Positions 17,297 through 26,879 of a stretch of DNA of 64,000 nucleotides are shown here, piece after piece. This stretch comes from an uncultured Bacteroidia bacterium (lineage in GTDB: Bacteria; Bacteroidota; Bacteroidia; Bacteroidales; UBA932). The stretch covers positions 34,870-98,869 of the forward strand of contig CADAAA010000009.1 in the NCBI GenBank assembly GCA_902785785.1. The letters are read 5' to 3'. A model generated the notes under the pieces. The model ran no database searches, was not told the DNA's origin, and worked only from the letters and a program-made list of their open reading frames with translations. Both the position numbers and the translations under genes were made by a program. Positions within the stretch are counted from its first letter, which is position 1; each line of letters begins with the position of its first letter.

Positions 17297-20200
17297 TTAG
17301 AAGGTTAAGTTGACGCCGAAGAGGATATTGCGGGTATTCGGAGTATTGTATCCGACATAGGACAGACGGCTGGGGCCGGGACGGCCGGAGGCCGTGGAGC
17401 CGCCATTGGCGTTCGGTTCCGGATCGAGCCCCGTCTCGTTGAAGAAGTCGGAGAAGAGGACGATGCCGGGGTTCTGAAGGGTGCAGTACATGCGGAAGTT
17501 GGAGATGCCGACCTTCTTGAGGGCTGCCATCCTGTGCAGGCTGTAGCCGAGGGTGATGGTGCGGATCTTGACATACGAACCGTTGTACTGGGCAAGGACT
17601 GAATTCCACTTGGGGTTGTCACCGCTGAGGATCGAACCCGGCCTCGGGTAACGGGCGTTGGTATTGCTGGGAGTCCAATAGTCCACGTCGATCTGGCCGC
17701 GGCGGCCGGTGAGCATATTCAGATAAGAGTTGCCGGTATGGAGCGAGGACAGGAGGATACCTCCGCACTGGAAAGCACCGATGACGGAGAAATCGAAATT
17801 CCTCCAGCTGACGTTGGTGTTGAAACCGCCGGCGAACTTGGGATCGGTTACGATCGGGACACGGTCGTCGGAGGAGAATGCCCTGACGGGAGCTCCGCTT
17901 TCATCATACTCGCCGTGATACTTCACCTTGATGGTACCGATGGCGTCCTTGTATCCGGTGAGGGAGTTGAAGGTGCTGGGCTCGAGGATGTCCATATAGG
18001 GATCGCCCTCGTTCCACAGGCCGTCGTATTCGTAGTCATACAGACAGTTGAGAGGATAGCCGACGAACCAAGCCTGGCCTTCGTTGCGGTCGGAACCGTC
18101 AGCGAGGGCGATGAGTTTGTTGTGGTTGGTATAGACGTTCAGGCCCGCGGTCCAGTTCCAGTCGCCGCTGTCGATCAGGGTGGCGTTGAGGGTGAACTCG
18201 AAGCCCTTGTTCTCGGTGGCTCCGATGTTGGCCGTGTAGGAACCTACGCCAGCGGTCGAAGGAAGGCCGAGGGAAAGGAGGATGTCATTGGTCTGAACCG
18301 AGTAGTACTCCATGGTACCGCGCAGACGGCCGCGGAGGACGGACCAGTCGATACCGAAGTTCCAGGTCTTGGAATACTCCCATCCGAGCTCGCTGTTCGG
18401 CAGGGTGGACACATAGTATCCGGTAGCATATTTCTCGTCACCGAAGTTGTAAACGGTGGTGCTGAGCGAACCGAGGGTGGCGTACGGACTGATGGCCTGG
18501 TTGGAGGTCTCGCCGTAACCGACGCGGAGCTTCAACTCGTCGAGCCAGCCGCGGGTGTCGGCCATGAAATTCTCCTTGTGGAGGTTCCAACCGACGGAAA
18601 CGGCGGGATAGGTATGCCACTGATGGCCGGGAGCCAGACGCGAGGAGGCGTCGGAACGGACGGCGACGGAAAGCATGTAGCGGTCGTCATAGGTGTACAT
18701 CAGACGTCCCATGTAGGAGAGGAGTCCGTACTGGCTATGCGAACCGCCGTTCACGGTGATGTCGGACGCCACGGCGCTTCCGATATTGTAATACTGGAAG
18801 AGCTCGTTGGGGATGTTCTTTCCGGAAAGGGACTGGCCCTGCGAAGTGGTCTGCTCCGCGGAATAGAGTCCGACGACGTTCACGTGGTGCTTGTCGGCAA
18901 AGATGCGGTCGTAGGTAAGGAGGTTCTCGACCGTCCAGTTGGTGGTCTGGTTGAAAGACCAGGAAGCGGAGTTGTTGGAGGTGGCGGAACCGTTGACGCC
19001 GACGCCGGTGAAGGAACCGCCCTTGGAGTTGCGATAGTTCAGACCGCCGCTCAGCTTATAGGAAAGGCCTTCGATCCAGGGGAAGCTGAACTGGACGTAA
19101 CCGGTGTTGTAGGTAGAGATAGAACGGGTCTCGTTTACCCAAGTTCCGTTGGCCTGGAGCTTCTCCGCGACTTCGCGGGTAACGATGTACTGGTCGTTGT
19201 CCGAAGGCATGTTGACGCGGACCTTCAAGGAGCCGTCCTCGTTGAAAGGATTGACAATAGGGGATTTCGAGAGGACGGAATACATATCGACCTGGTTACC
19301 GTCATTGGTATTGTATCCCGTATTGGTCGTGAAACCGATGCGGAACCATTTCCCGATGCGCTGGTCCACGCTTCCAGTGAGGGAGATACGGTTGTACTCC
19401 TGGGTCGGGATGACGGCCTGGTCCTTATAATAAGAGGTACCGAAACGGTAGTTGCCTGTACGGGTGCCTCCCGTGACGTTCAGGTCATAGTTCTGGGTGA
19501 CGCCGGTACGGTAGAACATATCCTGCCAATCGGTGAACACATCGTTGGACTCGTCGAGCGAGTTGGAATAGATGTGGGCCATCTCACGCATCTGGATGTA
19601 CTTGTCCTTGGGCATCATGGGATACTTGACGGCCTTCTTTATGGAAGTATATGCGTTGAAAGAGACGCGGGCGTCCTGTCCCTCCACACCCTTGTAGGTA
19701 GTGATCATGATGACGCCGTTGGCGCCGCGGGAACCGTAGATGGCGGTCGATGCTGCATCCTTGAGGATGTCGAGGCTCTTGATGTCGTTCGGGGAGATAT
19801 CGGAAAGCGAACCCATGAACGGCATGCCGTCGAGGACGATCAAAGGATCGTTCGAAGCGGAGAGCGAACGCTGACCGCGGATGCGGATCTGCATGGAGGA
19901 ACCCGGCTTCGAGTTGGTCTGCGTCATTTCGACACCTGCGACACGGCCTTCGATGGCACGGGAAATGTCGTTGGCAGGGATGGCGCGGAGGGTCTCTCCA
20001 CCGACTGAAGCGATGGATCCCGTCACGTCAGAACGGCGTGCTGTACCATAACCGATGACCACAGTCGCCTCCAGGGCTTCTGTATCCTCCTCAAGGATAA
20101 TGTCGATCAGGCTGCGGCCGTCAACGGGCACGGTCTGGGTACGGAAACCCAGTGAAGAAATCTCAAGAACGGCATTCCGGGGCACTGAGATGGAATATGT

Positions 20201-20383
20201 TCCATCTGCGCCCGTAACGACGCCCTGTGTCGTGTTCTGAACCTGTACGGCTGCACCGATAACCGGGTCTCCGTTCAAGTCAGCGATCGTTCCTTTAACA
20301 TTGATATTCTGAGCGTTAAGCTGCAAGGATACCAGCATGCCAAGGATAGCGAATCTGAAAATCAATCCGATTTTTGATCTCAT
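17297..20383 (-). CDS. SusC/RagA TonB-dependent outer-membrane transporter
   Basis: The 1028-residue product has a signal peptide (cleavage near QLNAQ), an N-terminal carboxypeptidase-like beta-sandwich (VKGTIADLNGDPVIGAAVQVQNTTQGVVTG and SLGFRTQTVPVDGRS), a TonB box-like VVIGYGTARRSDVTGSI, a plug domain (QIRIRGQRSLSASNDPLIVLDGMP and IYGSRGANGVIMITTYKG) and a 22-strand barrel ending in a C-terminal Phe (FGVNLTF). It imports oligosaccharides through the outer membrane with energy from TonB. It is divergent from the hybrid regulator gene, with TACCTTTG at 20458-20465 as its likely -7 box. Confidence 0.95.
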   Translation of the reverse strand: MRSKIGLIFRFAILGMLVSLQLNAQNINVKGTIADLNGDPVIGAAVQVQNTTQGVVTGADGTYSISVPRNAVLEISSLGFRTQTVPVDGRSLIDIILEEDTEALEATVVIGYGTARRSDVTGSIASVGGETLRAIPANDISRAIEGRVAGVEMTQTNSKPGSSMQIRIRGQRSLSASNDPLIVLDGMPFMGSLSDISPNDIKSLDILKDAASTAIYGSRGANGVIMITTYKGVEGQDARVSFNAYTSIKKAVKYPMMPKDKYIQMREMAHIYSNSLDESNDVFTDWQDMFYRTGVTQNYDLNVTGGTRTGNYRFGTSYYKDQAVIPTQEYNRISLTGSVDQRIGKWFRIGFTTNTGYNTNDGNQVDMYSVLSKSPIVNPFNEDGSLKVRVNMPSDNDQYIVTREVAEKLQANGTWVNETRSISTYNTGYVQFSFPWIEGLSYKLSGGLNYRNSKGGSFTGVGVNGSATSNNSASWSFNQTTNWTVENLLTYDRIFADKHHVNVVGLYSAEQTTSQGQSLSGKNIPNELFQYYNIGSAVASDITVNGGSHSQYGLLSYMGRLMYTYDDRYMLSVAVRSDASSRLAPGHQWHTYPAVSVGWNLHKENFMADTRGWLDELKLRVGYGETSNQAISPYATLGSLSTTVYNFGDEKYATGYYVSTLPNSELGWEYSKTWNFGIDWSVLRGRLRGTMEYYSVQTNDILLSLGLPSTAGVGSYTANIGATENKGFEFTLNATLIDSGDWNWTAGLNVYTNHNKLIALADGSDRNEGQAWFVGYPLNCLYDYEYDGLWNEGDPYMDILEPSTFNSLTGYKDAIGTIKVKYHGEYDESGAPVRAFSSDDRVPIVTDPKFAGGFNTNVSWRNFDFSVIGAFQCGGILLSSLHTGNSYLNMLTGRRGQIDVDYWTPSNTNARYPRPGSILSGDNPKWNSVLAQYNGSYVKIRTITLGYSLHRMAALKKVGISNFRMYCTLQNPGIVLFSDFFNETGLDPEPNANGGSTASGRPGPSRLSYVGYNTPNTRNILFGVNLTF

Positions 20384-20457
20384 AGAACTGCTGTGATTAA
20401 TTATTAGTTAATGGTTGTCTGCGCCCGGGCACGGCTGATTCCGTGAACGGGAACGGT

Positions 20458-20465
20458 CAAAGGTA
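20458..20465 (-). promoter_or_regulatory. Predicted -7 box of susCD
   Basis: The minus strand reads TACCTTTG, giving a leader of about 65 bases before the susC ATG at 20383. The A/T-rich gap upstream of it is shared with the divergent regulator gene. Confidence 0.55.
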
Positions 20466-20628
20466 AGAATATTAAACCGATAAAACAAAATTAAAAACAA
20501 AACATTTTAAACAGCATAAGAGTCCAGAATCACTTATCAAAAAAGAAACACCGACGTCAAAGCATCCATTTGTTTCATATTTGACAGCAATTATCAAATT
20601 TGTACTCAAGTTTTCACTATAAATGTAT

Positions 20629-20636
20629 TAGATTTG
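20629..20636 (+). promoter_or_regulatory. Predicted -7 box of the hybrid regulator gene
   Basis: TAGATTTG, a full TAnnTTTG match, 27 bases before the ATG at 20664. Confidence 0.55.
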
Positions 20637-20663
20637 TAACCAATATAACCCACACTACGACAA

Positions 20664-23600
20664 ATGAAACTCCGCTGTCTATTAATTGCAACACTGTTTT
20701 TCTGTATTGCAGCCGGCACGAAAGCACAAACGGCACGCCTGTACGATTCAGGGTCGGGACTGCCCAACACCCAGATCAACGACCTGTTCCAGGACAGCAG
20801 CGGTCTGTTGTGGGTAGCGACGAACAACGGACTGTACCGGTTCGACGGGATAAACTTCATGGATTTCCACCATGACGAGTCCAATCCCAACTCCATAGGC
20901 AGTGACCTTGTTATGAAAGTATACGAAGACAGCAAGGGAGTCATCTGGATAGGCACTTCCACCGGACTTCAAGTCTTCGATCCCGAGTACAACACATTCA
21001 CCGATTTCCAAATGGGAGTGAGGAATGTCTCCCGCTTTATCTTTGGGCTCACCGAAGTGCCGCTGGAGCAAGGCAGGAGCGGCATTCTCGCGTCAGCTTC
21101 CCAGTTCGGGGTTTATTTCATAGATGCGGATACTCACCAGACTGACTCCACGAGGCGCAGGCGGTTCACGCAGCCAGAACACTCGGTTAACCTGAACACA
21201 CTTTTCGTGGACTCGAAATCCCGTATCTGGGCCGGATCCGAACTTGGCGGGATGTATGTGTACAACGCCAACGGCGACCTTCTCCTTGAGGACATGTGGA
21301 AAGGACTTGACCCTTCTCTTCCCCAGAGGATAATTGCAACATCTTTCGCTGAGGACCGCAATTCCGGCGATATCATCATCGGGACATCCAACTATGGTAT
21401 TCTTACATATAAGGAGAGCTTGGGAAGGGTACTCCTTGCGGAGAATGCAGCTGCAAGGAGCTGCAAGGTAATGTCACTGCTTTCACCCCGGAGTTTCCAG
21501 ATACCGGACCGGAGAGCGCTGCTAGTCGGGACGGAAAACGAAGGTATAAAGCTGTATTCTCCCGGCAGCGGAGCGCTCAATCCTGTCTCTTTCCCCAATA
21601 TCCCATACAAGACAGACGGTTGGAAAGTGCACAAATTGCTCGAAGACAACCAGGGGAACCTGTGGGTTTCAGCCTATCAGACCGGACTAATGATAATCCC
21701 ACAGTCCATGTTCGGATTCAGGTATTACAGTTTCAGGCCAGAAGACCGTCCAGGTGACGAAAGTTATTGCCTCACATCAGCGTGCCATGACACGGAAGGA
21801 GGATACACTTGGCTCGGAAGCGACGGCAACGGAGTATTCCGCCTTGAGAGCAACGGTAATTCAGTCAACTACAACAGCAGCAACTCCGGCTTGCCGGACG
21901 ATTCGGTCATGGGTGTGGCATTCGACAAGCACGGAACTCTTTGGGTAGCAACATACCTTGACGGCATCGTAACATACAATGCACCAGAAGGTTTCAAAAG
22001 TTTCCAGGACAATGCCAGCATCGGCTCCGAGAAGATTTACTGCCTGGTCTATGACGAGGGAAACGACCTGCTGTATGCCGGTACACACGGCAATGGCGTA
22101 GCCGTGATTGATCCCGCAACCAGGAAAGTCGTCAGGATACTGTCGGAGAGAATGAACAACTGGATCAATTCGCTGACCTTCGACAAATCCGGAACATTGT
22201 GGATAGGGACTTACAGCGGTCCCTGGTGCTATAACCCCGAGACAGGGCAGCTCTTCAGGGCAGACCTCAAGAACCAGGCGCTTTTACGCACACGGGTGTA
22301 TTCAATACAAGAAGGGAAAGAAGGGATCTTCTGGATCGGTACGGGAGAAGGACTGGCCCGTTTCGACCAAGGAAAAGGAGAAACACGGCTTTACACAGTT
22401 AACGACGGACTCTCCAGCAACATGATAAGCGGCATACTGGAAGGAGATGACGGATCCATCTGGGTATCAACGGCATACGGCCTGAACCGCATCAACCAGC
22501 AAACGGGCAGGATATCCCGTTACTACGAATACGACGGTCTCCAGGGCAACGAATTCAGGGCGAATGCCATCTATAAGAGCGCCAGAGGGCAGCTCTTCTT
22601 CGGTGGGACCAAAGGCCTGACCGCCTTCTACCCTCAGGTTGTCAGCCAGAAATTGCACGATGTACCACCGGTAGTCTTCACCCGACTGACGGTAGCGAAC
22701 AAGGAAGTGGAGTATGACGCCACAAGCGAAGACAACATCCTCGACAAGAACATCACCGAAGCAACCCGAATCGTCCTGCCTTTTACCGCCAATTCCTTTT
22801 CGCTCGAGTATTCCGTTCCCGAGTTCACCAACCCGGACCGCATCCGATATGCATACCGGCTCGACCGGTTTGATGTCAACTGGACGACCGTTTCTCCCAT
22901 GAGCCGCACCGCCACCTACACCAACCTTCCCGAAGGACGGTACAAAATGAGCGTCAAGGCCTATTTCGACGGAGACGAGGACAATTATTCCATCAGGGAG
23001 ATCGCTATCCGCGTCCTTCCTCCCTGGTACCACAGTTTCTGGGCTTTCCTCATCTATGGCGCTTTGCTCGCAGGAGCTGCCTTGCTGATACTATCACTCC
23101 TCAAGAAGGACCGTCTCCACAAGCAGGAGATGAGGGAGTCCGCGATGAAGGAGACGAAGCTCCAGATGTTCACCGACATCTCCCATGAGATACGCACCCC
23201 TCTCAACCTGGTGATGGCTCCACTGCGCAAACTCCTTGATAAAGAAGAAGATGCGGACAAGAAGGAGAGTTACGAGATGATGTACAGGAATGCATCCCAG
23301 ATACTCGAACACATGAACAGGCTCGAGGAGTCCAGGCTGGCTGAGGCTGAAGAAATACCCGAATACAAGGTACCGGAAGTGACCGGTCCCGCCGAAGAGA
23401 TGGAGGAAAAAGCCTTGAAGTCCAAGAAGAACCTCATTCTCGTCGACGACAATGCCGAGATGCGCAGATATCTCAAGATGGAGCTCAGGAACCAGTTCAA
23501 CATTGAGACTTGCGCAAGTGCTGAGGAGGCCTGGAAGAGAATCGTGGGCACCATCCCAGATGCCGTCGTCACCGACTTCATCACAGGCGGAGAAATGGAC

Positions 23601-24224
23601 GGAGCCGACCTCTGCGGCAAGATCAAGCACAATCCCAGCACGAATCTCGTCCCGGTACTAATCCTGTCTTCACAATGGGATGAGGAGACTCTCCGCAAGT
23701 GCACGGAGAACGGCGCCGACCGCTACCTGGTCAAGCCGGTTCCCGTAGACCTGCTGCGCACATCTATCCAGCAGGCCATTTCTACGAGGGAAGCCATAAG
23801 GAACAAGTACACCAGCGACATGTCATACGACTATGAGGAGATCACGATCCCTTCCGCTGAAAAGATGTTCCTTCCAAAGGTAGTCGAGACCATCAAGGCC
23901 CATATCAGCGATCCGGATTTCGGCGTGGAGGAGCTGAGCCGCGAGATCGGCATGAGCCGGGTGCACATGAACAGGAAGCTCAAGGAGAGCATCAATATCT
24001 CGCCGAGCAGTTTCATCAAATCCATAAAGCTCAAGCAGGGAGCATATCTCCTTGTAAACAACAAAGTCAATATTTCCGAGGTGGCATACCGCGTCGGATT
24101 CTCCACGCACTCTTATTTTTCCAGTTCATTCAAGGAGTATTTCGGCCTGTCACCGAAGGAGTTCGTAAACAAATACTCGGTTCCGGGGCAGGAGGAGGCG
24201 CTCAATAAACTGCTTGAGATCTGA
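20664..24224 (+). CDS. Hybrid two-component regulator lacking the kinase ATPase domain
   Basis: The 1186-residue product has a signal peptide, a long periplasmic propeller with repeated LWVATNNGLYRFDG-type motifs, a Y_Y_Y domain (about 700-785), one membrane helix at about 790-812, a histidine-phosphotransfer helix with His841 in DISHEIRTPLNLV, a receiver domain with LVDDN, phospho-acceptor Asp971 in VVTDF and Lys in YLVKPV, and a C-terminal AraC-type HTH (VEELSREIGMSRVHMNRKLKE; ISEVAYRVGFSTHSYFSSSFKEYFG). Between His841 and the receiver there are only about 85 residues, and none of the N, G1, F or G2 ATP-binding motifs. The frame is continuous, so this is not a frameshift. It lies between susC and the symporter and probably regulates the xylan region. 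Confidence 0.9.
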   Translation: MKLRCLLIATLFFCIAAGTKAQTARLYDSGSGLPNTQINDLFQDSSGLLWVATNNGLYRFDGINFMDFHHDESNPNSIGSDLVMKVYEDSKGVIWIGTSTGLQVFDPEYNTFTDFQMGVRNVSRFIFGLTEVPLEQGRSGILASASQFGVYFIDADTHQTDSTRRRRFTQPEHSVNLNTLFVDSKSRIWAGSELGGMYVYNANGDLLLEDMWKGLDPSLPQRIIATSFAEDRNSGDIIIGTSNYGILTYKESLGRVLLAENAAARSCKVMSLLSPRSFQIPDRRALLVGTENEGIKLYSPGSGALNPVSFPNIPYKTDGWKVHKLLEDNQGNLWVSAYQTGLMIIPQSMFGFRYYSFRPEDRPGDESYCLTSACHDTEGGYTWLGSDGNGVFRLESNGNSVNYNSSNSGLPDDSVMGVAFDKHGTLWVATYLDGIVTYNAPEGFKSFQDNASIGSEKIYCLVYDEGNDLLYAGTHGNGVAVIDPATRKVVRILSERMNNWINSLTFDKSGTLWIGTYSGPWCYNPETGQLFRADLKNQALLRTRVYSIQEGKEGIFWIGTGEGLARFDQGKGETRLYTVNDGLSSNMISGILEGDDGSIWVSTAYGLNRINQQTGRISRYYEYDGLQGNEFRANAIYKSARGQLFFGGTKGLTAFYPQVVSQKLHDVPPVVFTRLTVANKEVEYDATSEDNILDKNITEATRIVLPFTANSFSLEYSVPEFTNPDRIRYAYRLDRFDVNWTTVSPMSRTATYTNLPEGRYKMSVKAYFDGDEDNYSIREIAIRVLPPWYHSFWAFLIYGALLAGAALLILSLLKKDRLHKQEMRESAMKETKLQMFTDISHEIRTPLNLVMAPLRKLLDKEEDADKKESYEMMYRNASQILEHMNRLEESRLAEAEEIPEYKVPEVTGPAEEMEEKALKSKKNLILVDDNAEMRRYLKMELRNQFNIETCASAEEAWKRIVGTIPDAVVTDFITGGEMDGADLCGKIKHNPSTNLVPVLILSSQWDEETLRKCTENGADRYLVKPVPVDLLRTSIQQAISTREAIRNKYTSDMSYDYEEITIPSAEKMFLPKVVETIKAHISDPDFGVEELSREIGMSRVHMNRKLKESINISPSSFIKSIKLKQGAYLLVNNKVNISEVAYRVGFSTHSYFSSSFKEYFGLSPKEFVNKYSVPGQEEALNKLLEI

Positions 24225-24276
24225 CTTTTTTAAAGACTTTGCGTCAAAAATTGATGTTCCATACGGAGGGTTTTCG

Positions 24277-24284
24277 TATATTTG
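24277..24284 (+). promoter_or_regulatory. Predicted -7 box of the symporter-GH43 operon
   Basis: TATATTTG, a full match, 39 bases before the ATG at 24324; TTG at 24251-24253 is a possible upstream element. Confidence 0.55.
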
Positions 24285-24323
24285 TGGGACACGCAAACTG
24301 AAACCAATACATTAATTTCAGAT

Positions 24324-25757
24324 ATGGACGCAATCAAATCGGAAGCAAAAGGCTTCTACAAGCTCAGCTGGGCCCAGCGCATCGGATTCGGTTCCGGTGA
24401 CATGGCCCAGAACCTGATCTACCAGACCATCAGCATCTGGCTGCTCTTCTTCTACACCAACGTATTCGGCCTCAAGCCAAGCGTAGCCGCCGTCATGTTC
24501 CTGATAGTCCGTCTCGTTGACGTGCTTTGGGACCCGGTGGTCGGTACCATCGTGGACAAGCGCACCCCCAAATGGGGCAAGTACCGTTCGTGGCTTATCC
24601 TCGGCGGTATTCCGCTGGTCGGTCTCGCCATCCTCTGCTTCTGGAACGGATTCAGCGGCTCACTTCTTTACGCCTATATCACCTATGTAGGCATGTCCAT
24701 GTGCTATACGCTCGTAAATGTACCTTACGGAGCCCTCAACGCCTCCCTCACCAGGGACACAAACGAGATCACCATCCTCACTTCCACCCGCATGTTCATG
24801 GCTAACCTCGGCGCCCTCTGCGTCAAGTCCCTGCCTTTGATCATCGCCATTTTTGCTCCTAAGGTCCTTGATCCCGCAACCGGCAAGCAGACTGCTGTCT
24901 ACAATACTCCCGATGCCGCAGGTGCATGGTTCATCACCATGACCATTTTCGCCCTCGCAGGCCTCGCGCTCCTTATCTTCTGCTTCACGCAGTGCAAGGA
25001 AAGGGTCGTCATGGATGAAAAGGAGTCCGCCAACGTCAAGGTCAGTGACCTCTGGATGGAGTTCGTTCGCAACAGGCCCCTCCGCATCGTGGCGTTCTTC
25101 TTCATCACCGCATTTGCGATGATGTCCGTCAGCAATGCCGCTGATGCCTATTTCATGACCTTCAACGTGGGTGCGACGCCGCTCCTCACCACCCTCTTCA
25201 TGTGGCTCGGCACCATCCCTGCGTTCATCTTCATGCCCCTTGTCCCCGCTATCAAGCGCAAGATCGGCAAGAAGGGCATGTTCTACCTCTTCCTCGGCAT
25301 TGCCATCGTCGGTATGATCATGATGTACACATTCGTGTCCATCCCCGCCCTCAAGACCAACTTCTTCCTGCTCTGCCTGGCACAGTTCGTCAAGTCCACC
25401 GGTATCATCACAGCCACCGGCTACATGTGGGCCCTAGTCCCTGAGGTCATCTCCTACGGCGAATACACCACCGGCAAGCGCATCTCCGGCATCGTCAACG
25501 CCCTTACCGGCATCTTCTTCAAGGCCGGCATGGCGCTTGGCGGAGTCGTTCCCGGACTCGTCCTCGCATGGGTGGGCTTCAACGCCGACGCCGTCAAGCA
25601 GACCCCGCTTGCTGAGCAGGGTATCCTCTGGCTGGTCTGCGTGATCCCCGCCATCCTCCTCCTCCTCGCCATCTGGATCATCAGCAAGTACGAGCTCTCC
25701 GACGAGCGCATGGACGAGATCAACACCGCGATCGAGGCAAAGCACCTCGCAGAATAA
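24324..25757 (+). CDS. GPH-family sugar:cation symporter (xyloside type)
   Basis: The 477-residue product is an inner-membrane 12-helix carrier of the glycoside-pentoside-hexuronide family. Family signatures are WAQRIGFGSGDMAQNLIYQ at the start, RLVDVLWDPVVGTIVDKRTPKWGKYRSWLI, and YTLVNVPYGALNASLTRDTNEI. The start chosen is the ATG at 24324; an in-frame TTG 14 codons earlier lies inside the predicted promoter. It is followed by the GH43 gene after 24 bases. The two genes together are the standard pair for taking in short xylo-oligosaccharides and cleaving them inside the cell. Confidence 0.92.
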   Translation: MDAIKSEAKGFYKLSWAQRIGFGSGDMAQNLIYQTISIWLLFFYTNVFGLKPSVAAVMFLIVRLVDVLWDPVVGTIVDKRTPKWGKYRSWLILGGIPLVGLAILCFWNGFSGSLLYAYITYVGMSMCYTLVNVPYGALNASLTRDTNEITILTSTRMFMANLGALCVKSLPLIIAIFAPKVLDPATGKQTAVYNTPDAAGAWFITMTIFALAGLALLIFCFTQCKERVVMDEKESANVKVSDLWMEFVRNRPLRIVAFFFITAFAMMSVSNAADAYFMTFNVGATPLLTTLFMWLGTIPAFIFMPLVPAIKRKIGKKGMFYLFLGIAIVGMIMMYTFVSIPALKTNFFLLCLAQFVKSTGIITATGYMWALVPEVISYGEYTTGKRISGIVNALTGIFFKAGMALGGVVPGLVLAWVGFNADAVKQTPLAEQGILWLVCVIPAILLLLAIWIISKYELSDERMDEINTAIEAKHLAE

Positions 25758-25781
25758 CAAACCACATAAACACAACAAGTT

Positions 25782-26777
25782 ATGGCAGATAAAGTCAAGA
25801 AAAGATACCTCCTTCCCGGAGACTACATGGCAGACCCGTCGGTGCATGTGTTCGACGGCAAGCTCTACATCTATCCCTCACACGACTGGGAGTCCGCAGC
25901 TCCGGACGATGATTTCGGCAGCGAGTATGACATGAAGGACTACCACGTCCTCTCGCTCGAAGGTGACGATCCCATGACCTCCCCTATCAAGGACTGGGGC
26001 AACGTGCTCGACATCAAGGATATCCCCTGGGCACGCCGCCAGCTATGGGACAACGAAGTCGTGAAGGGTCGCGACGGCCGCTTCTACATGTATTTCCCCG
26101 CCAAGGACAAGACCGACATATTCCGCTGCGGAGTTGCAGTCTCCGACTCCCCTACCGGACCGTTCAAGGCCATGCCGGACCCGATCCGCGGCAGCTACTC
26201 GATCGACTATGCCATCCTGCACGATGACGACGACGAGTACTATATGTATTTCGGAGGCATCTGGGGCGGACAGCTCCAGCGCTACGAGGACAACCTCGCC
26301 AAGGACTGCGGTACCTCCTACCCTGCGGACAATGAGCCCGCTATCCCCGGACGCGTCGTGAAGCTGGCGAAAGACATGATGCAGTTTGCCGAGGATCCCA
26401 AGCCGGTGGTCCTTCTCGACGAGGACGGCAAGCCGATCACCGTCGCCGACAACGACCGCCGCTTCTTCGAGGCCAGCTGGATGCACAAGTACAAGGGCAA
26501 ATACTATTTCAGCTATTCCACCGGAGATACGCACAAGCTCTGCTATGCCATCGGTGACAATCCTTACGGACCGTTCACCTACAAGGGCGTGATCCTTACC
26601 CCGGTATTCGGATGGACCACCCACCATTCCATAGTTGAGTTCAATGGCAAATGGTGGCTCTTCCACCACGACAGCGTACCGTCAAAGGGCATCAACCGTC
26701 TCCGCAGCCTGAAAGTCTGCGAGTTGAAATACAACGAAGACGGTACGATACGTACCATCGAAGGTCTTGACGAATAG
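25782..26777 (+). CDS. Glycoside hydrolase family 43 beta-xylosidase/arabinofuranosidase
   Basis: The 331-residue product is a five-bladed propeller enzyme with the three GH43 acidic residues visible: Asp18 in MADPSVH (general base), Asp142 in SIDYAIL (pKa modulator) and Glu230 in RRFFEASWMH (general acid). No signal peptide is present, so it acts in the cytoplasm on oligosaccharides brought in by the symporter encoded just upstream. The product, xylose or arabinose, would feed xylA/xylB. A strong terminator follows. Confidence 0.93.
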   Translation: MADKVKKRYLLPGDYMADPSVHVFDGKLYIYPSHDWESAAPDDDFGSEYDMKDYHVLSLEGDDPMTSPIKDWGNVLDIKDIPWARRQLWDNEVVKGRDGRFYMYFPAKDKTDIFRCGVAVSDSPTGPFKAMPDPIRGSYSIDYAILHDDDDEYYMYFGGIWGGQLQRYEDNLAKDCGTSYPADNEPAIPGRVVKLAKDMMQFAEDPKPVVLLDEDGKPITVADNDRRFFEASWMHKYKGKYYFSYSTGDTHKLCYAIGDNPYGPFTYKGVILTPVFGWTTHHSIVEFNGKWWLFHHDSVPSKGINRLRSLKVCELKYNEDGTIRTIEGLDE

Positions 26778-26798
26778 CTGGTTGACATAATGTTTGAA

Positions 26799-26828
26799 GG
26801 ACGGTCCCGCGACCGTCCTTTTATTTTT
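26799..26828 (+). terminator. Terminator of the symporter-GH43 operon
   Basis: Perfect 8-bp stem GGACGGTC/GACCGTCC, loop CCGC, then TTTTATTTTT. Confidence 0.9.
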
Positions 26829-26846
26829 AAAATAATTGAAAATAGT

Positions 26847-26854
26847 TATATTTG
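26847..26854 (+). promoter_or_regulatory. Predicted -7 box of the M16 peptidase gene
   Basis: TATATTTG, full match, 25 bases before the ATG at 26880. Confidence 0.55.
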
Positions 26855-26879
26855 CACTCGTCCAGAATAACAAGACAAT

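Noticed and set aside
15503-20008. Antisense frames of 601 and 756 residues over susD and susC
   Set aside because: Val/Gly/Asp-rich low-complexity translations typical of the reverse strand of GC-rich genes; the sense genes have full domain support.
23230-23450. Frameshift or premature stop as the cause of the missing kinase domain
   Set aside because: The reading frame runs unbroken from the sensor through the receiver and HTH, with normal codon use in the linker.
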